Shown: positions 8,381 to 17,420, numbered from the stretch's first letter. The stretch is 64,000 nucleotides of DNA from Nannocystis exedens (GCF_002343915.1 NZ_NETK01000001.1:3420001-3484000); one strand, 5' to 3'. Translations and numbers: made by a program. The notes: generated from the letters alone by a model not told the origin.

Positions 8381-9178
8381 TCAGCCGCCCGGGCAACGCG
8401 GCTCGCCCGTGACCATATCGATCGCCGAGCCGAGCGGCTCCCAGCCCGGCTGGTCGGGGTAGCAGCCGCTGCGGAACTGCCACATCACGCCGCGCGGGTC
8501 GCGGGCCCGGCTCATCGAGTCGGTGCACCCCTCGGCGCGCGTGCAGCCCGCGAGGGTCAGGGGCTCGCGGCAGTGGGGATACCCGTGGACCTCGCCGCAG
8601 AACGCGTGCGCCCGACACTGATCGACCCGCAGGCGCCCGCAGTCGCAGAACTCGCGGTCGTCGTCGGCGCAGCTCACCGAGACCATGCGGACCTCCGGCA
8701 GCGCCATCGCCCCGCGCACCTGCGGATGGGTCGCCACCACCAGCACACTCCATAGCTTGGAGTAGGTGTGGATCTCCCGCGCCCCGTCGGCCTGCAAGCG
8801 GTCCATCACCCGCCGCCGTCGCGCCAGCTGCTCGGCCTCGGTGTACGCGACCTGATCGCCGCGCTCGTCCGTCCGGTACTCGTCGAACACGAGGGTCCAG
8901 GTGAAGCGCACCTGCGGGTGCGCGCGCGCCTGCAGGCAGCGCGCGAGGTATTCGGGCGCGTGGCACTTCGCCTCGACGTCGCCCGGCGTGAGCTCGGCGC
9001 TGACCAGCAGCGACGGATCGACGCCGACCGGCTCGACGATCTCCGTCTTCCTCTCCAGCCGCGCCTCGGTCGGCGGCGCCTCGGTGCGCGCGGGCTCGCC
9101 TGCGCGCGCGCACGCCAGCGCGAGGCTCAGCCAGCCAGCCGCCGCGCGAATCTCCGGGCTCACGAGCGCTCTTCCCAT
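8381..9178 (-). CDS. Secreted Cys-rich protein, function unknown
   Basis: 265 aa from ATG 9178; the longer frame upstream looks like intergenic sequence. A hydrophobic segment ending LSLALAC is either a lipobox-like signal or a cleavable signal peptide. The mature part is rich in Cys (CADDDREFCDCGRLRVDQC, AFCGEV, GCTRAEGC), pointing to disulfide bonds outside the cytoplasm. I do not recognise a catalytic motif or named domain. It precedes the NDH-2-like operon's 3' end on the same strand but is separated by a family hairpin at 9250-9267, so it is probably its own unit. Confidence 0.6.
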   Translation of the reverse strand: MGRALVSPEIRAAAGWLSLALACARAGEPARTEAPPTEARLERKTEIVEPVGVDPSLLVSAELTPGDVEAKCHAPEYLARCLQARAHPQVRFTWTLVFDEYRTDERGDQVAYTEAEQLARRRRVMDRLQADGAREIHTYSKLWSVLVVATHPQVRGAMALPEVRMVSVSCADDDREFCDCGRLRVDQCRAHAFCGEVHGYPHCREPLTLAGCTRAEGCTDSMSRARDPRGVMWQFRSGCYPDQPGWEPLGSAIDMVTGEPRCPGG

Positions 9179-9249
9179 CCCGCGACCGTACCACCGAAGC
9201 TCGCCTTCCGCGTCGGACGCGGATCGGCGGCGCCCTCCCGTCGCAGCTA

Positions 9250-9267
9250 CATGGTCGTTCGGACATG
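9250..9267. repeat. Dispersed hairpin family member, intergenic
   Basis: CATGGTC, loop GTTCG, GACATG with one bulged G. It lies just 3' of the flavoprotein gene (stop at 9294), where a terminator would be expected. Confidence 0.55.
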
Positions 9268-9293
9268 CTCTACAGAGCACGTCGCCACACCGC

Positions 9294-10580
9294 TCAGCTG
9301 TAGCGGCGGATGTACTGCCGCATCAGGAACCGGCGGAACCAGATGTTGACGGCCGCGAAGTCGACCACCAGCCGGCCGTACACGACCAGCGACTTGTCGC
9401 CGATGCTGACCCCGTGGGGAAAGTCCTCGCGCAGCTTGTGCGGGCGCAGCGGCGGCACCCCGTGCGGGTAGTCGGGCGCCTCGCGGGCCAGCCGCGTCAG
9501 GTTGTCCGCGGTCAGCCACGCCTGCCACAGGCACTCGATCGCCCGCTGCATCGTCGGCCACTCGCCGGTCGCGCTCTGCACCCGCGCCGCGTCGCCGATG
9601 GCGAAGATGTCCGGCCGGGTCGGCTTCGGCGTGGCGAAGCACTGCAGCGTCGGCCCGACCGCCAGCCAGCCGGCGGCGGTGCGCGGCAGCGGCAGCTTCG
9701 CCAGCACCGGCGCCGGCCGCACGCCACCGGACCAGAAGGCCATGTCGCAAGGGACATCCGTCGCGTCCCCGCCGGGCCCGACCGGCCGGACCGAAGCTGT
9801 CCCGGCGGCCAGGCGCGTCAGCCGCGTGTTCAGCCGCAGCTCGACGCCCTGGGCCCGCAGGTGGCGCTCGGCCTTGCGACCGGCGCGCTCGCACAGGTTC
9901 GGCACCAGGCGCGCGCCCGAGTGGACCAGGGTGACCTTCGGCGCGCGCCAGCCGGCCGGTCGCACGCGCGCGAGGCGGGCGAGCTCGCCGGCGAGCTCGA
10001 CGCCGGAGATCCCGCCGCCGACGACGACGATCTCCGGCCGCTCGCCGGCCGGGCCGCTGGCCTCGCCCTCGCGGTAGGGCCCGTCGCCGCTGCTCACCCG
10101 CCGCGTCGCCTCGCCGTCCGGGCCCAGCAGGGCGGCCAGCCGGTCGGCCGCGGAGGCGAACTCGCCCTCGAACTTGTAGTCGACGAACCGCTCCGCCCCC
10201 TCGATGCCGGCCGGCGGCGCCAGCACGGAGCCGAGCGCGACGACGATGAAGCGCCCGCGCAGCCGCTGGCCCGAGGCCAGCACGACCTCCTTGCGGTCGG
10301 GGTCGAGCTCGACGACGTCGCCGACCACGTAGCGCGCGGCCGCCTTCTGCTCGACGCAGCGCCGCGTCGGCAGCACCGCCTTGCCCGGGTCGATGCGCCC
10401 GACCAGCCGCTCCTGCACCAGCGGGATGTACGGGTGCTCGGCCTGGCGGTCGACCACCGTGATCTTCAGCCCCCGCCCGCGCGCGCTGCGGCGCAGCTGG
10501 TGGACCAGCTCGATCCCCGCGAAGCTGGCCCCGAGGATCAGGACGTCGGCCGCCGCGTCGTCATGTGTCCCTTCGGCCAT
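9294..10580 (-). CDS. NDH-2-like FAD-dependent pyridine nucleotide oxidoreductase
   Basis: 428 aa. Two dinucleotide-binding folds are visible: FAD-binding VLILGASFAGIE near residues 13-24 and NAD(P)H-binding IVVVGGGISGVEL near the middle. The FAD-closing motif IFAIGDAA follows. This matches type II NADH dehydrogenases, which pass electrons from NADH to quinone at the membrane, and related sulfide:quinone-type enzymes; the redox Cys pair of the latter is not seen. It is the last gene of a three-gene minus-strand unit after the E1 and MBL genes. The start codon lies inside a GGACATGGCCGAAGGG family element, with GGAG upstream as ribosome site. A second element is in frame within the coding sequence. 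Confidence 0.85.
   Translation of the reverse strand: MAEGTHDDAAADVLILGASFAGIELVHQLRRSARGRGLKITVVDRQAEHPYIPLVQERLVGRIDPGKAVLPTRRCVEQKAAARYVVGDVVELDPDRKEVVLASGQRLRGRFIVVALGSVLAPPAGIEGAERFVDYKFEGEFASAADRLAALLGPDGEATRRVSSGDGPYREGEASGPAGERPEIVVVGGGISGVELAGELARLARVRPAGWRAPKVTLVHSGARLVPNLCERAGRKAERHLRAQGVELRLNTRLTRLAAGTASVRPVGPGGDATDVPCDMAFWSGGVRPAPVLAKLPLPRTAAGWLAVGPTLQCFATPKPTRPDIFAIGDAARVQSATGEWPTMQRAIECLWQAWLTADNLTRLAREAPDYPHGVPPLRPHKLREDFPHGVSIGDKSLVVYGRLVVDFAAVNIWFRRFLMRQYIRRYS
9741..9758. repeat. In-frame family hairpin inside NDH-2-like gene
   Basis: ATGTC and GACAT arms around GCAAGG. It encodes part of DATDVPCDM, just before the conserved WSGG strand. Confidence 0.5.
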
Positions 10581-10583
10581 GTC
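10562..10583. repeat. Family element spanning the NDH-2-like start codon
   Basis: CATGTGTCCCTTCGGCCATG on the plus strand. The minus-strand ATG at 10580 is the second CATG of the element. Pairing would sequester the start region. Confidence 0.5.
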
Positions 10584-10604
10584 CTTTACTCCCTGTCCCC
10601 CAAT

Positions 10605-11459
10605 TCAGTTACCGAACACGACCACGCGGTCGCGCACCCCCGCGGGGAACCGCTCGCGCGCCAGCCGCTCGGCCTCGGCCCGGCTGTGGCGCATGCTGCG
10701 GTGGACCAGCACCAGCGCCTCGCCGGTGAACCGCTCCGACTCGGCGACCAGCTCGTCGAGGTGCGTGTGGCCCCACCGGCGCGTCTGCGCGACGTCCCGC
10801 TCGGCGGTCCAGCTCGTGACCTCATGGACCAGCACCCGGCAGCGGCGCACCAGCTCGTGCTGCTGGAAGAACTCGATCTGCGTGTCGCCGGTGACGCAGA
10901 TCAGCGGCTCGGTGTGGGCGTCGAGCACGTCGGCGCCGCTCCGCCGCAACGCGGCGATCTCCGGCCCCGGCAGGCCGACGTACTCCGGCTTCAAGCGGCT
11001 GGTCGTGCGCTCGACGATCCACCCGAGCGACGGCACGCGGTGGGTCGTCCGCAGGCAGTGCGCCGCGCACCCGCGGGCCAACCCGCCCCCCAGGGAGAAG
11101 CGCTCGCCGGGCGCGTGCCCGTGCAGCTGCCACTGCAGGTCGAAGCCCTCGATTTCGGCCCAGCCGCGGAGGATCCGCGTCAGCGGCTCGTGGACCTCCT
11201 GCGGCACGTGGATCGCCGGCGGCGGCGCGCGCATCAGCTGGCGCTGCGACACCAGGTAGCCGACCCCGCCGAGGTGGTCGGCGTGCCCGTGCGAGACCAG
11301 GATCGTGTCGAACTTGAGCGCGCCGGGCGGGCACATGCCGACGTCGAACATGACCCCGAGTTCAGGTACCATGAGACAGGTCTCGACCCCGCCGCGGGTG
11401 ATCCCGCGCAAGGTGAGGCCGCCGACCTTGAGCTCGTCGAGGACCGCGAATTCGTGCAT
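10605..11459 (-). CDS. MBL-fold (RNase Z-like) metallohydrolase
   Basis: 284 aa. The metallo-beta-lactamase signature is SHGHADH with H57, H59, D61 and H62; further ligands are supplied by CVTGDT and a late GHTHL motif. This layout fits RNase Z/ElaC-related hydrolases, but the tRNA-specific exosite arm is not obvious, so the substrate could also be a small ester or nucleotide. It starts in a TGATG overlap with the E1 gene and ends 24 nt before the NDH-2-like gene, so the three are an operon with translational coupling. Confidence 0.8.
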   Translation of the reverse strand: MHEFAVLDELKVGGLTLRGITRGGVETCLMVPELGVMFDVGMCPPGALKFDTILVSHGHADHLGGVGYLVSQRQLMRAPPPAIHVPQEVHEPLTRILRGWAEIEGFDLQWQLHGHAPGERFSLGGGLARGCAAHCLRTTHRVPSLGWIVERTTSRLKPEYVGLPGPEIAALRRSGADVLDAHTEPLICVTGDTQIEFFQQHELVRRCRVLVHEVTSWTAERDVAQTRRWGHTHLDELVAESERFTGEALVLVHRSMRHSRAEAERLARERFPAGVRDRVVVFGN

Positions 11460-13765
11460 CAGGTGACCGAGTTACGGCTCGGCGTCCACAAGATCTGCGG
11501 GCGCGCGAACACGTCCGCGCCGCCGCGCGCGGGCCGGGCCGGCGCGGCAGAGTCGGCCGCAGGCCGGGCAGGAGCGACCCGGCGGATCGACATGACCTCG
11601 AGGACAGCCGCGTGGACCTTCTCGGGGCTGACCACGATCTGCTCCTCGATCTCGATCGGCGACGGGATGCCGGGGCTGGGGTCCTGGCCGAGCACGCGGG
11701 TGATCACGTTCTCGCCGGCCATCGCCTCCTGCACCGCCCCCTGGATCTCGCGGCCCAGGCTGGCGAACACGCGGTCCTCGTGGACGACCAGCAGGCGGCC
11801 GGTCTTGCGCACGCTGGCCAGCACGGCCTCGCTGTCGTAGGGCACGATCGTGCGCAGGTCGATGAGCTCGACGTCGACGCCCTCGGCCGCGAGCTTCTGC
11901 ACCGCCTCGCCGCAGAACAGGGTGCAGCGGCCCCAGGTGACGACCGTGATGTCCTTGCCCGGGCGGCGCAGCGCGGCCTTGCCGAGCGGCACGCGGAAGT
12001 CGTCGGGCAGGTCGGGGATGTGGCCGCCGAAGCCGATGCTGCGCTTGAGCGCCGCGATCTCCTTGGGGTCGGTCGGCTCGCCGGGGAACGCGTCGCCCAG
12101 CGTCATGCGGTAGAGGCCCTTCGACTCGAACACCAGCACCGGCCCCGGGTACTCGGCCGCGCTGCGGAGCAGGCCGTACATGTCGCGCGAGGTCGTCGGC
12201 GCGACGATCGTGATGCCCGGGATCGAGGCGTAGAAGCCCTCCATGCACATCGAGTGGTAGACCGACCCGCCGTGCAGCGGCTCGACCGGCAGGCGCAAGA
12301 TGACGTTGACGTCGACCGTGCCCGCCGACTGCCAGCGCTGGTTGCCGAGCAGCACCAGCCAGTGCAGCGTGTTGAGCGAGTAGTCGGAGAACTGGATCTC
12401 CGGGATCGCCGTCGCGCCCTTGTGCAGGGCGAACCCGAACGCGGTGCCGAGGATCAGCGGCTCGTTGATCGGCGCGTCGCGGACCTGGTCGGGGAAGCGC
12501 TCGTACAGGCCCTTGGTCGCGACCATCACGCCGCCCTTCTTGCCGACGTCCTGGCCGTACACCCACGACATCGGGTTGGCCTTGAGGATCGCCTGCAGCG
12601 CCGAGCGGATCGCGCCGTTGATCGAGATCGCCGTCGGCCGGTTCTCCGGCGGCGCCTCCTCGACCGCCGGGAACGGCGCGCGGATGTCCGAAAGGACAGA
12701 CTCGTAGGTCGGCTCCGGCTCGGTGGCGCAGATCGCCATCGTCTCGACCACGTAGTCGTCGGCCGCCTTGGCCAGCGTGCCCCAGTCGTGGCGGCGGAAG
12801 TAGTCCTTGCCCTCGGTGATCGCGTTGCGGCGCAGGATCTCGTGCGGCGCCAGCACGCCCGCCTGCACCAGCGCCTCGCCGAAGTCGATCAGCGGGTCGT
12901 AGCTGTCGAACTCGAACGTGAAGTCGGCCGCCGAGCTGTGGTTGTTGAGGCGCGACAGGTTCTTGACCCACATCAGCGCCGGCGCCTGCTGCTCCTTGCA
13001 GTACTCCGCGGCCGCGCGGGCGGTCTCGTAGCAGCCGAGGAAGTCGTTGCCGTCGCACTCGAAGTAGGCGAAGCCGAACGCGGCGGCGTAGTGCTCGAAG
13101 CTGCGGATCCCGCGGCCGTCCTCGGGCCGCACGCTGATGGCGACGTTGTTGTCGGTGATCGTCAGCAGCACCGGCAGGCGCAGGATCGAGGCGCCCGTCA
13201 TGCCCTCGTGCATGTCGCTCTCGGCGGTGGTGCCGTCGCCGACCACCGCGACCACCAGCCCGTCGTCGTGGCCCTTGCGCCGCAGCCCCTGGGCGTAGCC
13301 GACGGCCTTGCCGAACTGCATGCCGAGCGCGCTCTGCACCGGCAAGGTGTTGAACCGCAGGTCGTTGAAGTGCGCCGTCATCAGCCGCCCGCCCGTCCAC
13401 GGGTCGGTCGCCTTGCACAGCTGCTGCCGCATGTGGTCGAGGTGGAAGTCCTGGTAGCCGCGCAGCCGCGACCACATGGCCAAAAGACCAGCCGAGCGGT
13501 AATGGGCGCAGATGCCGAACGCCTCCGGGTTGACGACCTCGGCGTACGCGATCGCCTCCGCCGCCCCGTGCAGCTCCTCGCCCGAGCCCCAGATCGCGAA
13601 CTTGATGGTGCCCTTGGCGCACTCCTGGACCACCCGCTCGACGTGGCAGCGGGCGATCAGCATCTCCTGATAGGCCAGCCGCAGCAGCTCCGGGGTCAGG
13701 CTCGGGAACCGCGGCAGGTCGCGGAGATCGAAGCGGAGGTTCTTGCTGAGCGTCGGCATGTCCAT
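11459..13765 (-). CDS. Fused alpha/beta E1 component of a 2-oxoacid dehydrogenase
   Basis: 768 aa from ATG 13765 (another ATG at 13759 is equally possible; a GTG at 13939 lies inside a hairpin). Residues 1 to about 350 are the E1 alpha half with the thiamine diphosphate motif GDGTTAESDMHEGM...NN. Residues 390 to about 730 are the beta half (INEPLILGTAFGFALHKG, EIQFSDY, HGGSVYH, VAPTTSRDMYGLL). Such fusions catalyse decarboxylation of pyruvate or branched-chain 2-oxoacids and acylate a lipoyl E2. No E2 or E3 gene is within the window. The linker between halves holds a TGTCC-GAAA-GGACA element. It leads an operon with MBL and NDH-2-like genes. The C-terminal tail is Ala/Pro-rich. Confidence 0.88.
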   Translation of the reverse strand: MDMPTLSKNLRFDLRDLPRFPSLTPELLRLAYQEMLIARCHVERVVQECAKGTIKFAIWGSGEELHGAAEAIAYAEVVNPEAFGICAHYRSAGLLAMWSRLRGYQDFHLDHMRQQLCKATDPWTGGRLMTAHFNDLRFNTLPVQSALGMQFGKAVGYAQGLRRKGHDDGLVVAVVGDGTTAESDMHEGMTGASILRLPVLLTITDNNVAISVRPEDGRGIRSFEHYAAAFGFAYFECDGNDFLGCYETARAAAEYCKEQQAPALMWVKNLSRLNNHSSAADFTFEFDSYDPLIDFGEALVQAGVLAPHEILRRNAITEGKDYFRRHDWGTLAKAADDYVVETMAICATEPEPTYESVLSDIRAPFPAVEEAPPENRPTAISINGAIRSALQAILKANPMSWVYGQDVGKKGGVMVATKGLYERFPDQVRDAPINEPLILGTAFGFALHKGATAIPEIQFSDYSLNTLHWLVLLGNQRWQSAGTVDVNVILRLPVEPLHGGSVYHSMCMEGFYASIPGITIVAPTTSRDMYGLLRSAAEYPGPVLVFESKGLYRMTLGDAFPGEPTDPKEIAALKRSIGFGGHIPDLPDDFRVPLGKAALRRPGKDITVVTWGRCTLFCGEAVQKLAAEGVDVELIDLRTIVPYDSEAVLASVRKTGRLLVVHEDRVFASLGREIQGAVQEAMAGENVITRVLGQDPSPGIPSPIEIEEQIVVSPEKVHAAVLEVMSIRRVAPARPAADSAAPARPARGGADVFARPQILWTPSRNSVT
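12684..12699. repeat. In-frame family hairpin in E1 alpha-beta linker
   Basis: TGTCC, loop GAAA, GGACA: a clean 5-bp stem. It lies in the interdomain linker of the fused dehydrogenase, where extra residues are tolerated. Confidence 0.65.
13476..13491. repeat. Weak in-gene family element
   Basis: TGGCC-AAAA-GACCA arms within the E1 alpha coding region. The stem is short, so assignment is tentative. Confidence 0.3.
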
Positions 13766-13906
13766 GCGCGTGGCAAAGCCTAGGCGAGAACGGCGCTGGG
13801 GTAAACCGACCGCAGACGAGCGCCAAGTCGCAGCGCAGCGGGCGCGAACGAACCGCGTGACGTGGCGCATGCGTCGTGCGACTCGACCGCCCGCAGGCGC
13901 GAAGAC

Positions 13907-13942
13907 GAAGTGGCACCTGGCGGAAAGGCCAGGTGCCACTTC
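13907..13942 (-). terminator. 15-bp perfect hairpin after FHA gene
   Basis: The arms at 13907-13921 and 13928-13942 pair over 15 bp around a 6-nt loop (GGAAAG on the plus strand). It lies 30 nt past the FHA gene stop on the minus strand and upstream of the E1 gene. The core GCACCTGGC / GCCAGGTGC relates it to the hairpin family. No long T-tract follows. Confidence 0.65.
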
Positions 13943-13972
13943 AGCTCGCCGTCACGCCGGCGACGCGCAGGC

Positions 13973-15637
13973 TCACGCGCTCGGGAGGGCGCTCGCGGCC
14001 CCGCCGAGGCGCGCGCGCGCCTCGCTCTCGGGGTCGCCGCCCTCGTGCTTGCGCCGGACCCAGAAGTACAGCCACACGCTCAGCGCCGAGAAGAACGCGA
14101 CCAGGAACGCGGTCACGCCGTTGACGAGGATGCTGCTCAAGATCCCGCCGAGCGGCAAGAAGCCGAAGATGATGCTGACGATCGTCATGCCGATGCCGAC
14201 CGCCAGGGCGGCGCCGAACACCGAGGCGAGGATCGGCACCAGCTCCTTGCCGAGCAGGTTGAAGTTGCGCCCGATCACCGCGCCGATCTTCTTGTCCTCG
14301 ACGTAATAAATCGGCGCCGCGAACACCCCGAACACGATGCCGGGGATGAAGCAGTTGACGGCGACGTCGGCGACCCTGGCGATCGACTCCTGCACGGCCG
14401 CCTGGATCGAGATCGGCTGACCCAGGTAGCTGCTCAGCATGAAGCGGCCGAGCGCGGGCATGAGGATGACCATCGCCGCGAGCTGCACCAGCGACAGCAA
14501 GGTCGCCAGCAGCGCGGCGATGCTGAGCGGCAAGATCATCAGGCCGAGCTGCGCGAGCAGACCGATCGGGATCAGCACCGCGCCGACGGTCGCGACCGCG
14601 GGCGCGGCGACCGGCTGGAACACCTTCCAGCCCTCGCCGAGGATGAACTTGACCTGCGAGACGAGGTCGCCGCCCGCCGGGCCGACGGCCGCGGGCTCGC
14701 CCGCCGGCGGCGTGTCGGGGACGGCGGACTCGGGCACCAACACCGGCGGCCCTGGCGGGGCGGCCGGCACGGGCTGCGAGACCGGCGTCGGCACGGCCTG
14801 CGGCGGGGTGGCGATCGCGGACTGCGGCTGGGCCGGGAACCCGCCGGACTGCGGCGGCGCCCCGAACCCGCCGGCCTGCGGCTGGGCCGGGAACCCGCCG
14901 GACTGCGGCGGCGCCCCGAACCCGCCGGCCTGCGGCTGGGCCGGGAACCCGCCGGACTGCGGCGGCGCCCCGAACCCGCCCGTCGGCGCCTGGGCCGGGA
15001 ACCCGCCCGGCGGCGTCGGCGCGGGGAACGGCGCGGGGGCGCCTCCCGGCATCGGCGGGGCCATCGGCGCCGGCATCGGCTGCGGCGGTGCGGCCGCGAA
15101 GCCGCCCGGAGCGCCCGGCGCGAGGCCCGCGGACGCCGGCCGGAGCAGCGGCCCCGGGTGCTGCGCGGTCGGCGCAAAGGCAAAATTCCCCGGCTGGGGC
15201 CCGCTTGCGGGCGCCGGCGGGGCCGGCATCACCGGGCCGGGCGGGCGCGCCGGGGCCGGCTTCATCGGCGCCGGGAAGCCGGGGACCATGCCCGGGGCGG
15301 CGATCACGGTGCGGCCCTTGCCGGCGCCGCTCGACCCGAGGCCGTCGATGCTCTGCACGGTGATGAGCGAGTTGCCGACGCGGAGGGCGATGCCCGGGGT
15401 CAGCTCGAGGTTGGCGACCCGCTGGCCCTGGAGCAGGAAGCTGCCGTTGGTCGAGCCGAGGTCGGTAAAGCGGAGGGTCGCGCCGTCCCAGAGGATCTCC
15501 GCGTGGCGGCCCGAGACCTGGCTGTCGTGGAGGACGATGTCACCGGCGTCTCGGCCGATGAGGACTTTGGGCTGGGTGATCGTCCGGGTCTCCGCTGGGC
15601 GGTCGACGTACTGGATGTGGAGCGTGTAAGAGGCCAT
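13973..15637 (-). CDS. FHA-domain protein with Pro/Gly repeat linker and membrane domain
   Basis: 554 aa. Residues 1 to about 95 form a forkhead-associated domain with GRD, SxxH (SGRHAEI) and GSTNGSF, so phospho-Thr binding is expected in the cytoplasm. A 200-residue Pro/Ala/Gly linker includes three exact 18-residue repeats. The last 220 residues are hydrophobic with about five to six membrane helices and resemble a DUF/Yip-like membrane domain, ending in a basic tail (WVRRKHEGG). GGAG precedes the ATG by about 10 nt. It is divergent from glpD with 45 bp between starts. It probably reads out Ser/Thr kinase signals, which are abundant in myxobacteria. Confidence 0.8.
   Translation of the reverse strand: MASYTLHIQYVDRPAETRTITQPKVLIGRDAGDIVLHDSQVSGRHAEILWDGATLRFTDLGSTNGSFLLQGQRVANLELTPGIALRVGNSLITVQSIDGLGSSGAGKGRTVIAAPGMVPGFPAPMKPAPARPPGPVMPAPPAPASGPQPGNFAFAPTAQHPGPLLRPASAGLAPGAPGGFAAAPPQPMPAPMAPPMPGGAPAPFPAPTPPGGFPAQAPTGGFGAPPQSGGFPAQPQAGGFGAPPQSGGFPAQPQAGGFGAPPQSGGFPAQPQSAIATPPQAVPTPVSQPVPAAPPGPPVLVPESAVPDTPPAGEPAAVGPAGGDLVSQVKFILGEGWKVFQPVAAPAVATVGAVLIPIGLLAQLGLMILPLSIAALLATLLSLVQLAAMVILMPALGRFMLSSYLGQPISIQAAVQESIARVADVAVNCFIPGIVFGVFAAPIYYVEDKKIGAVIGRNFNLLGKELVPILASVFGAALAVGIGMTIVSIIFGFLPLGGILSSILVNGVTAFLVAFFSALSVWLYFWVRRKHEGGDPESEARARLGGAASALPSA
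14828..15003 (-). repeat. 54-bp tandem repeat in FHA protein linker
   Basis: Three units of 54 bp start at 14828, 14882 and 14936 with a partial fourth at 14990. The encoded unit is GGFGAPPQSGGFPAQPQA. The units look identical at DNA level, which implies recent expansion. Confidence 0.9.
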
Positions 15638-15682
15638 CGAGGTCTCCGGGGGGTCGCGGTAGGCTTGGGCAGAGTGTCACAA

Positions 15683-17383
15683 ATGCCCGCCGTGCGGCGC
15701 AACCATCGCGCCGATGTCCTGCCAGTACAAGAGTCGCCGCCGCCGTGGGGCCCGGCCGAGATCCGCTCGCTTTGGGAACGCTTGCGGCGAGCCGACGCCG
15801 AGGGGCGCGGCCGAGCCGAGCCCGAATGGGACCTCGTCGTCGTGGGGGCCGGGATCGCCGGCGCGGGGGTCGCCCGCGACGCCGCCCTCCGCGGCCTGCG
15901 AGTCCTCGTCGTCGAAGCGCGCGACCTGGCCTTCGGGACCTCCTCGCGCTCGAGCCGACTGATCCACGGCGGCGTCCGCTACCTCGAGCAGGGCGAGCTC
16001 GGCCTCGTCTACGAGGCGCTGCGCGAGCGGCGGCTGCTCTACAAGATCGCCGGGCACATCGTTCAGCCGGCGCGCTTCCTGTTCCCCGCCTACCGCGGCG
16101 ACCGCCTGCCGCTGTGGAAGCTGCGGATCGGGCTGTCGCTCTACGACGCTCTCAGCCTCTACCGCAGCCACGGCCACCGCGTGCTGCGCCCCGCCGCCGC
16201 CCGCGCGCTCGAGCCGCTGCTCCGCGAAGAGGGCCTCCGTGGCGCGGTCACCTACGAGGACGCGGTCACCGACGACGCCCGCCTCACCCTCGCCACCTTG
16301 CAGGACGCTCGCCGCCACGGCGCGCAGGTCCTCACCTACGCGCCCGTGGTCGCCATCCGCCGCGAGGGCGAAGTCCAGGTCGTCGAACTTGACGGCGACC
16401 TCCGCGTGCGCGCGCGCAGCGTCGTCGTCGCCGCCGGGCCGTGGACGTCGGAGCGGCTGCTCGGGGTCGCCGGGGCCCACCTGCTGGCCCTCTCGCGCGG
16501 CATCCACCTCGTCCTGCGCGCCGCCGACGTCCCGGTCCGCCAGCCCCTCGTGGTCCAGGCCCAGAAGGAGCGGCGGATCCTGTTCGTCGTCCCGTGGGGC
16601 CCGCGGACCTACCTCGGCACCACCGACACCGCCTACGACGGCGACCCGGCCGCCTCCGGCGTCACCCCGGCCGACACCGGCGAGCTGTTCGCCTTGATCG
16701 GCAAGGTCTTGCCGCGCGCGGTGCTCGGCCAGGACCGCATCGTCAGCGCCTGGTCGGGGGTGCGGCCGCTGGTGCGCGACGAGCATGCCGCGTCCGGCGA
16801 CCCGACGGCCGAGATCTCCCGCACCCACCGGATCCTCGAGACCGCCGAGGGCGTGATCGCCGTGGTCGGCGGCAAGCTGACGACCTACCGCTCGATGGCC
16901 GAGGAGACGGTCGACCGCGTGGTCCGCCGGTTGCGGCAACGCGGCCAGCTCCCGGCCGGGATCGGTCGCTGCCAGACCCATCGCCACCCGCTGGTGGCCG
17001 GCCTGCCGCTCTCGGCCGAGGAGCTGCACGACCCCCGCCTGGCCGATCTCGCCCAGCGGCACGGCCCGCTCGCGCGCCAGCTGTACTCGCAGATCCACGC
17101 CGACCCGCGGCTCGGCGCCCGCATCATCCACGACCTGCCGTACTGCTGGGCGGAGGTCGAGCACGCCATCACCCACGAGGGCGCCGTGCACCTCGAGGAC
17201 ATCATGCGCCGGCGGATCCCCCTCGCCCTCACCGACGAGGGCCTCGGCGCCAGCGTCGCCCGCGAGGTCGCCACCCGCCTCGTCACCGCCCGGGGCGGCA
17301 GCGCCGCCGACATCGAGGCCGAGCTGCAGCGCTACCGCGAGGCGATGCGCGTCGAGACCGGCCGGATCCTCGCGCCCTGCTGA
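15683..17383 (+). CDS. glpD: Glycerol-3-phosphate dehydrogenase, FAD-dependent
   Basis: 566 aa from ATG 15683. The FAD-binding VVVGAGIAGAGVARDAA lies near residue 52, followed by the GlpD signature SSRSSRLIHGGVRYLEQ and, near the C terminus, GGKLTTYRSMAEETVD. The C-terminal helical domain (PYCWAEVEHAITHEGAVHLEDIMRRR) is complete. The enzyme oxidises glycerol-3-phosphate to dihydroxyacetone phosphate and reduces quinone at the membrane. No glpK or glpF is adjacent. It is divergent from the FHA gene, so a shared 45-bp promoter region is likely. Two strong family hairpins follow the stop. Confidence 0.92.
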   Translation: MPAVRRNHRADVLPVQESPPPWGPAEIRSLWERLRRADAEGRGRAEPEWDLVVVGAGIAGAGVARDAALRGLRVLVVEARDLAFGTSSRSSRLIHGGVRYLEQGELGLVYEALRERRLLYKIAGHIVQPARFLFPAYRGDRLPLWKLRIGLSLYDALSLYRSHGHRVLRPAAARALEPLLREEGLRGAVTYEDAVTDDARLTLATLQDARRHGAQVLTYAPVVAIRREGEVQVVELDGDLRVRARSVVVAAGPWTSERLLGVAGAHLLALSRGIHLVLRAADVPVRQPLVVQAQKERRILFVVPWGPRTYLGTTDTAYDGDPAASGVTPADTGELFALIGKVLPRAVLGQDRIVSAWSGVRPLVRDEHAASGDPTAEISRTHRILETAEGVIAVVGGKLTTYRSMAEETVDRVVRRLRQRGQLPAGIGRCQTHRHPLVAGLPLSAEELHDPRLADLAQRHGPLARQLYSQIHADPRLGARIIHDLPYCWAEVEHAITHEGAVHLEDIMRRRIPLALTDEGLGASVAREVATRLVTARGGSAADIEAELQRYREAMRVETGRILAPC

Positions 17384-17394
17384 GGCTTCTCCTG

Positions 17395-17420
17395 AGGACA
17401 TGCCCGTTCGAGCATGTCCT
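17395..17420. terminator. Family hairpin 3' of glpD
   Basis: AGGACATGC, loop CCGTTCGA, GCATGTCCT: 9-bp stem. Its core is almost identical to the element at 33600-33619. Confidence 0.65.

Noticed and set aside
8901..11840. Plus-strand open frame of about 980 codons
   Set aside because: Antisense to the NDH-2-like, MBL and E1 genes, which all have intact motifs on the minus strand.
14828..15003. CRISPR-like array
   Set aside because: The repeats are contiguous 54-bp coding repeats without spacers; no cas genes are present. No CRISPR array was seen anywhere in the window.
13862..15682. Extension of the glpD frame upstream through the FHA gene
   Set aside because: It is antisense to the FHA gene; GlpD homology starts after 15683.
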